A DNA stretch of 24,006 bases, from assembly GCA_023665325.1 (NCBI GenBank), contig JAMPED010000005.1, positions 1 to 24,006 of the forward strand. Reading direction: 5' to 3'. The stretch comes from Acetobacter sp. GTDB lineage: Bacteria > Pseudomonadota > Alphaproteobacteria > RF32 > CAG-239. Below are positions 1-7,759 of the stretch, piece by piece. The translations under genes and the position numbers were made by a program. How positions within the stretch are numbered: position 1 is the stretch's first letter; each line of letters opens with the position of its first letter. The notes beneath the pieces were generated by a model, which ran no database searches, was not told the origin of the DNA, and saw only the letters and a program-made list of their open reading frames with translations.

Positions 1-57
1 CCAAATGGCTCGCTGGGATACCAAAGTGCCATACAGAATTATTATGCTCTTTTTTAA
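1..57 (+). CDS. Possible C-terminal tail of an IS3-like transposase (partial)
   Basis: Frame 1 is open from the window edge to a TAA at 55-57 and reads PNGSLGYQSAIQNYYALFF. The SLGYQSxxxxY pattern resembles the end of IS3/IS481-type integrase-core transposases, which commonly finish with a (H)xSLGYxTPxxY motif. Only 18 codons are visible and the usual proline after the threonine/serine is missing, so this is a suggestion from pattern only. It would fit the accessory nature of the next 3.5 kb. Confidence 0.25.
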   Translation, partial: PNGSLGYQSAIQNYYALF

Positions 58-87
58 CTAATAACCTAATTTTGAAAGGAAAATAAA

Positions 88-672
88 ATGATTGAAAATA
101 ATGAAAATAATGAAAATGTTCTTGATGTTGAACATCAAAAAACGGAATCTTGCATAACTTGTCCATATTTAGATTCTTATTTCATAAACAAAGATAAGGA
201 TGACAATGTAACTGCAAGATGTATGTCAATTTATTTTAATATAATAACCGACATTAAAAATATGAAAAATAACTTTTCACCGGAGCAAATTTATCTGATT
301 GTTCCAAGATTTGAACGCAAAGAGAATAATTTTGCTCTTCCTAAATTTGTCATCAACACTTACGATGGGATAAAAAATCATTATCAAGCCGAAATAAAGA
401 AAAGCTTATACAATAAACTACTTCTTATATTAGCCAAATGCACATTATCCCACACATTACTTCCTCTGGCTATTGCAATCAGAAAAAAGACTATTGGTTT
501 ATTGGTAGTGAATAAAGAGCAGTATGAAATGATTTGGGAGCTTTTTCTACAAGATGGAACTTATAGGTTAGAATATATAGATGTTCCGAGAGATAACCCA
601 ATTACTGATGACAACATTTTGATGAGTGATTTGCTTCAAAATAATCAATCAGCTCCAACAACAGAAAACTAA
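88..672 (+). CDS. Hypothetical protein, paralog of the next gene
   Basis: A 194-residue protein that I do not recognise. It has an asparagine/glutamate-rich start, a CxxC at residues 22-25, and no signal peptide or membrane segment. Its core, residues 58-163, matches the downstream protein: NMKNNFSPEQIYLI (58-71), VINTYDG (88-94), LLPLAIAIRKKTIGLLV (124-140) and ELFLQDGTYRLEY (151-163) all have counterparts in the same order. The two genes are therefore tandem duplicates that have diverged. The start is supported by AAAGGA eight bases upstream, inside a leader that is repeated before the next two genes. It lies in the accessory region next to a site-specific recombinase. Function is unknown; a cytosolic accessory role is only inferred. 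Confidence 0.75.
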   Translation: MIENNENNENVLDVEHQKTESCITCPYLDSYFINKDKDDNVTARCMSIYFNIITDIKNMKNNFSPEQIYLIVPRFERKENNFALPKFVINTYDGIKNHYQAEIKKSLYNKLLLILAKCTLSHTLLPLAIAIRKKTIGLLVVNKEQYEMIWELFLQDGTYRLEYIDVPRDNPITDDNILMSDLLQNNQSAPTTEN

Positions 673-690
673 CTTTGAAAGGAAACAAAA

Positions 691-1104
691 ATGACTAAAA
701 CAGATGAAAAAATATTAGAAAAGTTGAATGAGGCATGTAGTAATATTTACGCTGCTCGTGAAGTAGGACTTCAAAACATGAAGAACTTGTTTTCAGCGAA
801 GGAAATTTACTTGATTAGCGTTCTTCTTAAAATGGATGATAAAAATGAAGCATGTACAGAAGTTTACATCAATACTTGTGATGGATTAGAAAATAACTAT
901 AAAGCTAAAAAAAATCCAGAATTAATTCGTTTGATAGATAGATGTATGGCTGAGAATATATTGCCACCTCCAGCGATAGCATTCAAAAGTAAGTATATCG
1001 GTTTAATGGTTAGCGATATGAGACAACAAGAAATAGTGGATGAAATTTTTGTACAAAATGGAAGCTATGAATGGGGGTATGTAGCCACGATGTGCAATGG
1101 TTAG
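691..1104 (+). CDS. Hypothetical protein, paralog of the preceding gene
   Basis: A 137-residue protein of unknown function, shorter than its upstream paralog because it lacks the N-terminal CxxC extension and the acidic C-terminal tail. Shared blocks are NMKNLFSAKEIYLI (29-42), YINTCDG (59-65), ILPPPAIAFKSKYIGLMV (90-107) and EIFVQNGSYEWGY (118-130). It begins 18 bases after the first gene, with the same TTTGAAAGGAAA leader, so the two are probably co-transcribed. No membrane segment is visible. The duplicated unit probably covers both leader and gene. Confidence 0.75.
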   Translation: MTKTDEKILEKLNEACSNIYAAREVGLQNMKNLFSAKEIYLISVLLKMDDKNEACTEVYINTCDGLENNYKAKKNPELIRLIDRCMAENILPPPAIAFKSKYIGLMVSDMRQQEIVDEIFVQNGSYEWGYVATMCNG

Positions 1105-1165
1105 CCAACTTTCCATCAGCTATGGAAATAACCAATGAAAACAAATATTTTGAAAGGAACCCAAA

Positions 1166-1681
1166 ATGAAAGAATTTTTAGGAAAATATAAAGCTCAAAA
1201 GATTGAAACCTCGGAAGATGAGGGAAAACTTACCTTGGAAACAGCTAAAAAGAGGATTTTGAACCTCTTGGTAGAAAATATCCAACACTTCAAGAACGAT
1301 AGTTGGGGCGTTGCTAATCGTATGAACAAGCTGATGATTGATACTGAAAGCAATACAATTTTCAGCCTGCGATTAGGAGGTAAGAAAATAGTTCGCTACT
1401 CGCTTGATTTGTTGGATACAATACAGAAAATGCAGTTTTTGGCTGACTTTCACACAAGTGTATCTAATGGCGAGTTTGATGAGGATATTGTCAGTTTCTT
1501 GGCAAAAGAAGTTGAAATTGCTAATCAGCGTAAAAAAGAAGCAAATGAACGCAGACGCTTGAAGAAACAAGCGGAACGGGAAAGAAAAGCTGAAAAGGCT
1601 CGTCAAAAAACTATTACCGCCGCAGAATCTTTGCTTAATCGTGAATTGATACCGAATATTTCACTTTATGAGCAACTCTAA
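1166..1681 (+). CDS. Hypothetical protein with C-terminal coiled coil
   Basis: A 171-residue protein with no family that I recognise. The first two thirds look like a small mixed globular domain (FSLRLGGKKIVRYSL near residues 65-79). Residues 115-150 are a highly charged helix rich in K, R, E and A (NQRKKEANERRRLKKQAERERKAEKARQ in part), typical of a coiled coil or nucleic-acid-binding helix. It uses the same TTTTGAAAGGAA leader as the two upstream genes. A strong stem-loop follows 13 bases after the stop. Its place in the element just upstream of a recombinase suggests phage or mobile-element cargo; that is inference. Confidence 0.7.
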   Translation: MKEFLGKYKAQKIETSEDEGKLTLETAKKRILNLLVENIQHFKNDSWGVANRMNKLMIDTESNTIFSLRLGGKKIVRYSLDLLDTIQKMQFLADFHTSVSNGEFDEDIVSFLAKEVEIANQRKKEANERRRLKKQAERERKAEKARQKTITAAESLLNRELIPNISLYEQL

Positions 1682-1693
1682 AATTAGGCAACC

Positions 1694-1720
1694 ATCAGAG
1701 GGGATGTTCTCCCCTCTGAT
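1694..1720. repeat. Perfect 11-bp stem-loop without a T-run
   Basis: ATCAGAGGGGA (1694-1704) and its exact complement (1710-1720) enclose a 5-base loop. Neither side has a U-tract, so it is not a standard intrinsic terminator. It may protect the 3' end of the upstream mRNA or be a protein-binding palindrome. Confidence 0.55.
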
Positions 1721-1787
1721 AGAAAACCATGCAAAAACAGAACATTAAATAAGTTTAATGCTTGAGAACTTATAAGGAAGATGTAAA

Positions 1788-2009
1788 ATGACAAGCAGAT
1801 TAAAAAAAATATTGCAGGACATTTCACCCAAACCCTTATCGGATACGGAACTAGAATCAGCTACTCGTAACTTGATAGGGTTTGCTCAATGTCTATTAGC
1901 GATGAAACAGGAGATTTTAAGAAATGAAAGCAGTCATACTCACGAGAGTTTCAACCAAGATGCAGGAAGAGGGATTGAGCTTAACCGCACAAAGCAACCG
2001 GCTTTCTGA
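1788..2009 (+). CDS. Small hypothetical protein overlapping the recombinase start
   Basis: A 73-residue ORF preceded by AAGGAAGATGTAAA, a good ribosome site. Residues 1-45 (LKKILQDISPKPLSDTELESA) look like a real soluble helical peptide. The last 29 codons overlap the recombinase gene in another frame. Overlap with the recombinase start suggests translational coupling, as seen for small accessory ORFs before integrase genes. Function is unknown and it could be a chance ORF, but the ribosome site argues for expression. Confidence 0.5.
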   Translation: MTSRLKKILQDISPKPLSDTELESATRNLIGFAQCLLAMKQEILRNESSHTHESFNQDAGRGIELNRTKQPAF

Positions 2010-3678
2010 CTATGCCGAGCGTAAAGGTTTAGAGGTTATTAAAACCTTTGAAATCATAGAAAGTTCCACCCGTGGTGAACGTAAGCAGTTTATGGAAATG
2101 ATAAACTTCTGCAAACGCCAGCACGAAACAATCGCTATTGTTGCCGATACTGTTGACCGTGTGCAACGCTCATTCAAAGAAAGTGTGCTTCTTGATGAGC
2201 TGATGAAGCAAAATAAGATTGAGCTTCACTTTTATCGGGAAAGTATGGTTTTGAACAGTAAATCACCATCTACTGATATTATGCGTTGGGACTTTTCTGT
2301 GCTTGGTGCAAAAGCTTATGTTTTGCAACTATCCGAAAATGTCCGTCGTTCTACCGAGTTGAAGGTTAAAAATGGAGAGCGGAGTGGAATAGCTCCGATA
2401 GGGTATGAAAATTATGTTGATGAAAGGGGAAAGCACAGCGTCCGCGTTAAAGAGCCGGAAGCGAGTATCATTAGAAAGATATTTGACCTTTATTCTTTGG
2501 GAAATATAAGTGTTGGTGAATTAACGAAATACACAAGAATGATGGGATTGCGTACAAAATCAGGAAAAGAGGCATCACGAACAACTGTCTTTTATATTTT
2601 GGACAATCCGTTTTATTATGGCGAGATGAAAACGAAACATGGCTTAATACGCCATATCTATCAACCATTGATAACCAAAGAACTTTGGGATTTATGCCAA
2701 GAAAAGAAAGCTGAACGCAACAACAATATCTCTACCTCACTAGAAAGCAAGGAATCCTTTGTGCTGAAAGGTCTAATCAGATGCGGACTGACAGGAAAGC
2801 TTTGTGTTAATGAAATAAAGAAACGGCAATACATTTATATATACAGCTATCATCCGGATGGAACGAGATGTTATATTCCGGAACAAACAGTTGTTAATGA
2901 AATAGCTTCCGTATTGTGCCAAATAAGATTACCTGAAAATGTAGCGGAAGCATTAAGAGAAGAATTAAAGAAAGCCAAATCTAACGAACGGCAATATTGT
3001 CGTCAAGAGGTTGTTAAGCTGAAATCAGAACTGGATAATTGTAAGAGCAAATTAGACCATTTGTTTGATTTAAGACTTGATGGCGAACTTGACCGAGAGA
3101 CCTTTGATACCAAAAGAAACGAAATACAATTAAAGATGAACCGTCTTAAAAATAAAATTGCAGCTCATGAAAAGGCTGATGATTCGTTCAACTTGACGTT
3201 ACTAGAACTTTTAGACATTGTAACAGAAGCAGGTTCGCTGTTTCTTCGGTCGTCAAATATAGAACTTAAGAGGATGTTATTACGATTGGTTTTCAAGCAT
3301 TTAGTGCTAACTGAAACAAATTTGAGTTATGAGCTGAATTTTCCTTTTGAGCTATTTAAGACAACAGAACCAAAGAAAGGCAGACCGACAGCAACCGAAC
3401 TCGTGAAATCAAAGCAAAATAAGGCTTTGGAGCAAATTGACAGCAAAAGTGAACAGATTGCCAATAGCAATTTACACGAACTCCATATTTCTCATAAAAA
3501 ACAAGAGGTTAGACCTCAAAATCTAACCTCTGTTCAGTCTGGCTGGGGCGGCTGGATTCGAACCAACGAATGTCGGCACCAAAAGCCGATGCCTTACCAC
3601 TTGGCGACGCCCCAATATTTTGTGTGGCAAAGCTCGCAACTTGCGAACAAAAGCATATTTAAAACAAAAAAAATATAA
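1924..3678 (+). CDS. Large serine recombinase (site-specific integrase), C-terminus read into tRNA locus
   Basis: A 584-residue frame of the large serine recombinase family, which integrates or excises mobile DNA through a 5'-phosphoserine link. The resolvase-like catalytic domain is at about residues 1-145 with R8 and nucleophile S10 in LTRVSTKMQ. The recombinase DNA-binding domain is at about 160-260 (APIGYENY, FYILDNPFYYGEM). A degenerate zinc-ribbon region at about 280-316 shows C287, C294 and C316. A coiled coil lies at about 345-415. Residues beyond about 523 are not real integrase sequence by appearance: they are the antisense translation of the tRNA-Gln terminator and of the whole tRNA (WGGWIRTNE...). 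This indicates that the element end, and perhaps the original stop, was replaced by chromosomal DNA on integration. The start has AGGAG upstream and overlaps the preceding ORF. Confidence 0.88.
   Translation: MKAVILTRVSTKMQEEGLSLTAQSNRLSDYAERKGLEVIKTFEIIESSTRGERKQFMEMINFCKRQHETIAIVADTVDRVQRSFKESVLLDELMKQNKIELHFYRESMVLNSKSPSTDIMRWDFSVLGAKAYVLQLSENVRRSTELKVKNGERSGIAPIGYENYVDERGKHSVRVKEPEASIIRKIFDLYSLGNISVGELTKYTRMMGLRTKSGKEASRTTVFYILDNPFYYGEMKTKHGLIRHIYQPLITKELWDLCQEKKAERNNNISTSLESKESFVLKGLIRCGLTGKLCVNEIKKRQYIYIYSYHPDGTRCYIPEQTVVNEIASVLCQIRLPENVAEALREELKKAKSNERQYCRQEVVKLKSELDNCKSKLDHLFDLRLDGELDRETFDTKRNEIQLKMNRLKNKIAAHEKADDSFNLTLLELLDIVTEAGSLFLRSSNIELKRMLLRLVFKHLVLTETNLSYELNFPFELFKTTEPKKGRPTATELVKSKQNKALEQIDSKSEQIANSNLHELHISHKKQEVRPQNLTSVQSGWGGWIRTNECRHQKPMPYHLATPQYFVWQSSQLANKSIFKTKKI
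3494..3531 (-). terminator. Intrinsic terminator of tRNA-Gln
   Basis: Read on the minus strand, a perfect 10-bp stem (3522-3531 with 3504-3513) with an 8-base loop is followed after three bases by six T residues (3495-3500). It lies 8 bases after the tRNA CCA end and inside the recombinase frame. Confidence 0.8.
3540..3614 (-). tRNA. tRNA-Gln (anticodon UUG), CCA encoded
   Basis: The minus strand folds into a complete 75-nt cloverleaf. The acceptor stem is TGGGGCG paired with CGCCCCA. The D arm is GCC/GGC. The anticodon stem TCGGC/GCCGA holds loop TTTTGGT with anticodon TTG. The T arm is GTTGG/CCAGC with loop TTCGAAT. Discriminator G and an encoded CCA follow. It reads CAA glutamine codons (CAG by wobble). 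Its 3' end points left toward the recombinase, the usual geometry of an element inserted at a tRNA 3' end. Confidence 0.95.
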
Positions 3679-3684
3679 ATGCAA
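3656..3684 (-). promoter_or_regulatory. Promoter of tRNA-Gln
   Basis: On the minus strand TTGCAT (3684-3679) and TAAATA (3661-3656) are separated by exactly 17 bases. The predicted start lies about 35 bases before the mature tRNA 5' end. Confidence 0.6.
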
Positions 3685-3750
3685 GTATTTTTTTTAGATT
3701 TATAAAAATTTATGTGCAAAACAAAAAAGTATTTTGATTATTGAAATAAA

Positions 3751-3779
3751 TTGACAAAACAAATGTTCCTATATATAAG
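3751..3779 (+). promoter_or_regulatory. Sigma70-type promoter for the 3837 gene
   Basis: A perfect TTGACA (3751-3756), 17-base spacer and TATAAG (3774-3779) lie about 57 bases before the start codon of the small membrane protein gene. Confidence 0.7.
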
Positions 3780-3836
3780 AAAAACAACAAAAAATTATGA
3801 TATCAATAAATTATTATAAATTAAAATTTAAAAGTT

Positions 3837-4259
3837 ATGTGTAACGTTGAATTAAATGCTGTTCAAGCAACAGTTGAGAATACATCTTATGTATCAAGTG
3901 TACACGATGTTGTCGCCATCATTCTGTTTTTGGCTGTTCTGGTCATATCGGTTTTAGATTATACCATCGGAATATTTTTGATGGTTGTCAAAAATATAAC
4001 CTCTTGGGATAATAACCCAAAGGTAAAGATGGTAAAACTTATCGCAAGAGGGGTTATTGGTATCACGGTTGCTGTATATAGCGCCTATCTGTTCGCCACT
4101 TGGAGTACGTGTAACTGGAAAATCCCATTCTGTGTATTTATTTTGATGCCGATTATGGCATTGCTGGTAAGTTTTGTTCTCTACTTATTAAGCTATTTCA
4201 GCTACAAATTTCTATACGAACCGTTGACAAGTTTAATAACTTATTTCAAAAAGAAGTAA
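3837..4259 (+). CDS. Small polytopic membrane protein of unknown function
   Basis: A 140-residue protein with three or four hydrophobic segments at about residues 22-50, 70-88 and 95-120, and a lysine-rich C-terminal end (YFKKK). I do not recognise a family. It stands alone between a consensus promoter (TTGACA-17-TATAAG) and a strong terminator 7 bases after the stop, so it is a single-gene transcript. Unlike nearly all other genes here it has no Shine-Dalgarno sequence; the 25 bases before the ATG are almost only A and T. The gene may be acquired or translated by an A/T-rich leader. Confidence 0.75.
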   Translation: MCNVELNAVQATVENTSYVSSVHDVVAIILFLAVLVISVLDYTIGIFLMVVKNITSWDNNPKVKMVKLIARGVIGITVAVYSAYLFATWSTCNWKIPFCVFILMPIMALLVSFVLYLLSYFSYKFLYEPLTSLITYFKKK

Positions 4260-4266
4260 TTTCTTG

Positions 4267-4298
4267 TTCTGTATCAACAAAGATACAGAATTTTTTTT
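4267..4298 (+). terminator. Intrinsic terminator after the 3837 gene
   Basis: TTCTGTATC (4267-4275) pairs perfectly with GATACAGAA (4282-4290) around a 6-base loop and is followed by eight T residues. Confidence 0.85.
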
Positions 4299-4345
4299 GT
4301 AAAAGAGCTATGCTTAAAAATCCTTAGCATAACTCAAACCGCCTC

Positions 4346-4374
4346 TTTACAGCTTAAAAACACAAGCCTATACT
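4346..4374 (+). promoter_or_regulatory. Promoter of the nrdAB operon
   Basis: TTTACA (4346-4351), a 17-base spacer and TATACT (4369-4374) form a strong sigma70-like promoter about 40 bases before nrdA. I see no clean pair of NrdR boxes around it, although CACAAGCCTATACTG overlapping the -10 is weakly reminiscent of one half. Confidence 0.6.
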
Positions 4375-4414
4375 GCGCAAAAATGGGGATAACAATTAAA
4401 TAAAAGAGGGCGAA

Positions 4415-6694
4415 ATGGCAATAAATTTAATAAAGCGCAATGGTTTAAAAGAGGAATTTTCTGTTTTCAAATTAGAAAAATTATTAAATGATGTCTGTAA
4501 AGGATTTCCTTTGGATATTAAGAAACCATTGGAGAATTTGGATGAGTACCTAAAAGATGGAATGACCACCAAAGATTTATTTAATGCGTTAACGATGAAT
4601 ATTTTGAGCCTAACCTCAGTAGAAGAGCCAGAGTGGAAAAATGTTGCCGGCCGCCTGAAAATGCTTTCACTTTATAAACAAACCTCACTAAATCGGAATA
4701 TGCCAAAAAATACGCCCCCATACGATTATGTGACGTTTTTAAACTATGCTGTAAAGAATAACGTTTATAGCTCTGTAATAACTGAAAAATATTCTAAAGA
4801 GGAAATTGCGGAAGCTGCAGCTTTCATCAATCCTGAGTTTGATTTTGTGTATGACTATGCTGGTGCAAACCTCTTATTAAAGCGTTACCTTTGTGAGTTT
4901 GATGATAAAATTGTTGAGTTGCCACAAGATATGTTCCTCTCTATAGCTCTCTTGATTGAGCAAAATGAGGATAAAGCAACGCGTATGGCTAAGGTAAAAG
5001 ATACCTACGAAAAGCTTGCTAATCGTAAAATTTCTTTAGGTACGCCTCTGCTGATGAATTTACGCCGTCCAAATGGCAATTTAAGCTCTTGTTTTATCAC
5101 CGCAATGGATGATAATCGGGAGTCGATTTTTTATGTGATTGATCAAGTGGCAGCTATTTCTAAATTTGGCGGCGGAGTAGGGGTAAATATCTCTCGAGTA
5201 CGAGCCAAAGGCGCCAGAATTAAAGGAATTAAAAATTCTTCAGGTGGGGTTATCCCGTGGATTCGTATTTTGAACGATACCGCTGTGGCAGTAAACCAAC
5301 AAGGTAAACGTAAAGGCGCTGTAACCGTGTCATTAGATATGTGGCATTTGGATATAGAAGATTTCCTTGAGCTGAGAACTGAAAATGGCGACCAGCGGAT
5401 GAAAGCTTATGACCTCTTCCCGCAAGTTGTTGTGCCAGATTTGTTTATGCAAAAAGTGGAACATAATGAAGATTGGTTGATGGTAGATCCACACGAGGTA
5501 CGCACCAAATATGGTATTGAGCTGGCAAATCTTTGGGGTAAAGATTTTGAAAAAGCTTATAATCAACTGTATCTGGAAGCATCGTTTGGTAAACTGGAAC
5601 TTTATAAATTTTATCCGGCAAAAGAATTATTAAAAAAGGTAATGCGTTCGCAAATAGAAACCGGAATGCCTTATATAGCCTTCAAGGATACACTCAATAA
5701 ATATAACCCGAATAAGCACGATGGCGTAATTGTCGGCACAAATTTGTGCACCGAGTCGCATAGTAATGTCCGTCCGAGTCAAATCGCAGAAGATATTTTG
5801 GAAAATGGCAAAGTCGTGCGCACAGCGGAAAATGGATTGGTACACGTTTGTAATCTCGTGTCCATCAATTTGGCAAATATTGATAGTGATGAAGAGCTTA
5901 AGAGTGTTTGCGAAACGTCCGTCCGCTTATTAGATAATGCGATAGATTTTACCCGTGTGCCAGTGCTAGAAGGGCAGCAGCATAATGGACGTTATCGTAC
6001 AATCGGTGTTGGCGCAATGGGTTTGGCTGATATGCTTGCTAAAAACAATATCCCATATATTATGTCAGCAGGGTATGTGGACGAATTGTTTGAAAAAATT
6101 GCCCTTTATTGTATCCGTGCGTCTATAAATTTAGCCAAAACTAAAGGGACATTCGGTGCATATGATGGCTCAGATTGGAGCAAGGGAATAGTTCTTGGAC
6201 ACGATCAAATTTGGTTTAATCAAAACGCTAAACAGGCAGAAGCTTGGAATGAAATTTTTGCAGATTTGCAGAAATATGGTATCCGTAACAGCCAAATAAC
6301 CGCTATCGCTCCAAATACAAGCTCTTCACTTATCCAAGGCTGTTCAGCATCGGTTTTGCCGATATACAGCAAGTTTTTTGTTGAAACACACGGTAAAGGC
6401 TCAATTCCAAACTGTCCACCATATATACGTGAAAAGTTTTGGTTTTATCAAGAAAACCGTAACATCAATCAAGAGGTTGTCGTGGATGTGATGTCCCGAG
6501 TAAATAAATGGATAGATACCGGAATTTCAATCGAGCTAATGTATAATCTAAATCGCAACATCCGTGCTGTAGATATTTATAACACGATTATGAGCGCGTG
6601 GAAAAAAGACATTAAAACCCTTTATTATACAAGAACAATCCAAAAAGACGGCTCCAGCTTAGAAAAGAGCGAATGCGTCAGCTGCGCCGGATAG
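4415..6694 (+). CDS. nrdA: Ribonucleoside-diphosphate reductase class Ia, alpha subunit
   Basis: NrdA reduces ribonucleoside diphosphates to deoxyribonucleotides in the cytosol, with NrdB supplying the radical. The 759-residue length is nearly that of E. coli NrdA (761). An N-terminal ATP cone is at about residues 2-90 (INLIKRNG). The redox cysteine pair is C226 (NLSSCF) and C479 (VHVCNLVSINL). The radical cysteine is C445 with E447 in NLCTE. The radical-transfer tyrosine pair is Y737-Y738 (LYYTRT), and the thioredoxin-reactive tail has C754 and C757 (CVSCAG). The start follows GAGGG. It is separated by 12 bases from nrdB, so the two are one operon. All key residues are present. Confidence 0.97.
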   Translation: MAINLIKRNGLKEEFSVFKLEKLLNDVCKGFPLDIKKPLENLDEYLKDGMTTKDLFNALTMNILSLTSVEEPEWKNVAGRLKMLSLYKQTSLNRNMPKNTPPYDYVTFLNYAVKNNVYSSVITEKYSKEEIAEAAAFINPEFDFVYDYAGANLLLKRYLCEFDDKIVELPQDMFLSIALLIEQNEDKATRMAKVKDTYEKLANRKISLGTPLLMNLRRPNGNLSSCFITAMDDNRESIFYVIDQVAAISKFGGGVGVNISRVRAKGARIKGIKNSSGGVIPWIRILNDTAVAVNQQGKRKGAVTVSLDMWHLDIEDFLELRTENGDQRMKAYDLFPQVVVPDLFMQKVEHNEDWLMVDPHEVRTKYGIELANLWGKDFEKAYNQLYLEASFGKLELYKFYPAKELLKKVMRSQIETGMPYIAFKDTLNKYNPNKHDGVIVGTNLCTESHSNVRPSQIAEDILENGKVVRTAENGLVHVCNLVSINLANIDSDEELKSVCETSVRLLDNAIDFTRVPVLEGQQHNGRYRTIGVGAMGLADMLAKNNIPYIMSAGYVDELFEKIALYCIRASINLAKTKGTFGAYDGSDWSKGIVLGHDQIWFNQNAKQAEAWNEIFADLQKYGIRNSQITAIAPNTSSSLIQGCSASVLPIYSKFFVETHGKGSIPNCPPYIREKFWFYQENRNINQEVVVDVMSRVNKWIDTGISIELMYNLNRNIRAVDIYNTIMSAWKKDIKTLYYTRTIQKDGSSLEKSECVSCAG

Positions 6695-6706
6695 GAGTAT
6701 TAAAAA

Positions 6707-7741
6707 ATGCAAAGAAAAAAACTTTTTAACGTTAACGGAAACGATGAAATCATTAACCGTCGAATGATTGGTGGCAATGTAACCAATCTGTTTAATCTAA
6801 ATAATGTGAAATACCAGTGGGCAAATAAGGTTTACCGCCTGATGATGGAAAACTTTTGGATTCCAGAAAAGGTATCTTTGTTTGATGATAAAAGAGCTTA
6901 TGAGGAACTAACCGTTTCAGAGAAAACCGCTTATGATGGCATATTGTCATTTTTGGTGTTTTTAGATAGTATCCAAACCAATAACCTCCCGAATATCAGT
7001 GAATATATCACTGCACCAGAGGTTAATTTAATTTTGGCTATCCAAACCTATCAAGAAGCAGTACACTCGCAAAGTTATGCTTATATTATCGAAAGCATTA
7101 TCCCTGCCGCCAAACGTGCAGAGATATATGAAAAATGGCGTGAAGATAAAGTCCTCTTGGAGCGTAATAAATATATCGCTGAAATTTATCAAAACTTTAT
7201 TGATAATAAGAGCGATGTCAATTTTGCCAGAGTTTTGATTGCAAACTATTTACTAGAGGGTGTGTATTTTTATAATGGATTTAATTTCTTTTATAACCTC
7301 GCTGCAAGAAGTTTAATGATTGGTACTGCTGATGAAATTAAATATATTAACCGTGATGAGCTGACACATTGCGTTATTTTTGCAAATATAATTAGAGATA
7401 TTATGAAAGAAAACTCTGGATTTTTTAATATTGACGAGATATATGCAATGTTTGATAAAGCCGTCGAGCAGGAAATCGCTTGGAGCAACCACATCATCGG
7501 ACACAATATCATCGGTATCACCGAAAAGACAATAGAGGAATACACAAAGTTTATTGCCAATAAACGCTTAAAAGATATCGGATTAGAGCCACGTTATAAG
7601 GGATATGACCAAAACCCGTATAAGCAACTTGAAAAAGTGGCAGATACTAATGGTGAAGGGAATGTGAAAGGTAATTTCTTTGAAGCGAACGTGTCTTCAT
7701 ATAACCAAAGCACAGCTGTTGAAGGCTGGGATGAAATTTAA
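6707..7741 (+). CDS. nrdB: Ribonucleoside-diphosphate reductase class Ia, beta subunit
   Basis: NrdB houses the diiron-tyrosyl radical cofactor and passes the radical to NrdA. The metal ligands are visible: D87 (VFLDSIQ), E117 and H120 (YQEAVHS), E184 (LLEGVYF), E218 and H221 (RDELTHC). The radical tyrosine is Y124 in HSQSY, so this is a tyrosyl-radical enzyme and not a Mn/Fe or DOPA variant lacking Tyr. The C-terminal end GWDEI is the acidic/hydrophobic tail expected to bind NrdA. At 344 residues it is a little shorter than E. coli NrdB (376). The start is preceded by GGAG. marC follows after 18 bases, so the operon is nrdA-nrdB-marC. Confidence 0.96.
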   Translation: MQRKKLFNVNGNDEIINRRMIGGNVTNLFNLNNVKYQWANKVYRLMMENFWIPEKVSLFDDKRAYEELTVSEKTAYDGILSFLVFLDSIQTNNLPNISEYITAPEVNLILAIQTYQEAVHSQSYAYIIESIIPAAKRAEIYEKWREDKVLLERNKYIAEIYQNFIDNKSDVNFARVLIANYLLEGVYFYNGFNFFYNLAARSLMIGTADEIKYINRDELTHCVIFANIIRDIMKENSGFFNIDEIYAMFDKAVEQEIAWSNHIIGHNIIGITEKTIEEYTKFIANKRLKDIGLEPRYKGYDQNPYKQLEKVADTNGEGNVKGNFFEANVSSYNQSTAVEGWDEI

Positions 7742-7759
7742 TTTTGATAAGAGGAAAAA

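Noticed and set aside
3540..3678. C-terminal 'GGWIRTNE' segment of the recombinase as a real protein domain
   Set aside because: It is the antisense translation of tRNA-Gln, a well-known source of spurious protein ends.
4360..4380. Possible NrdR box overlapping the nrdA -10
   Set aside because: Only part of the ACACWATATATWGTGT consensus matches and no second box at a helical-turn spacing was found.
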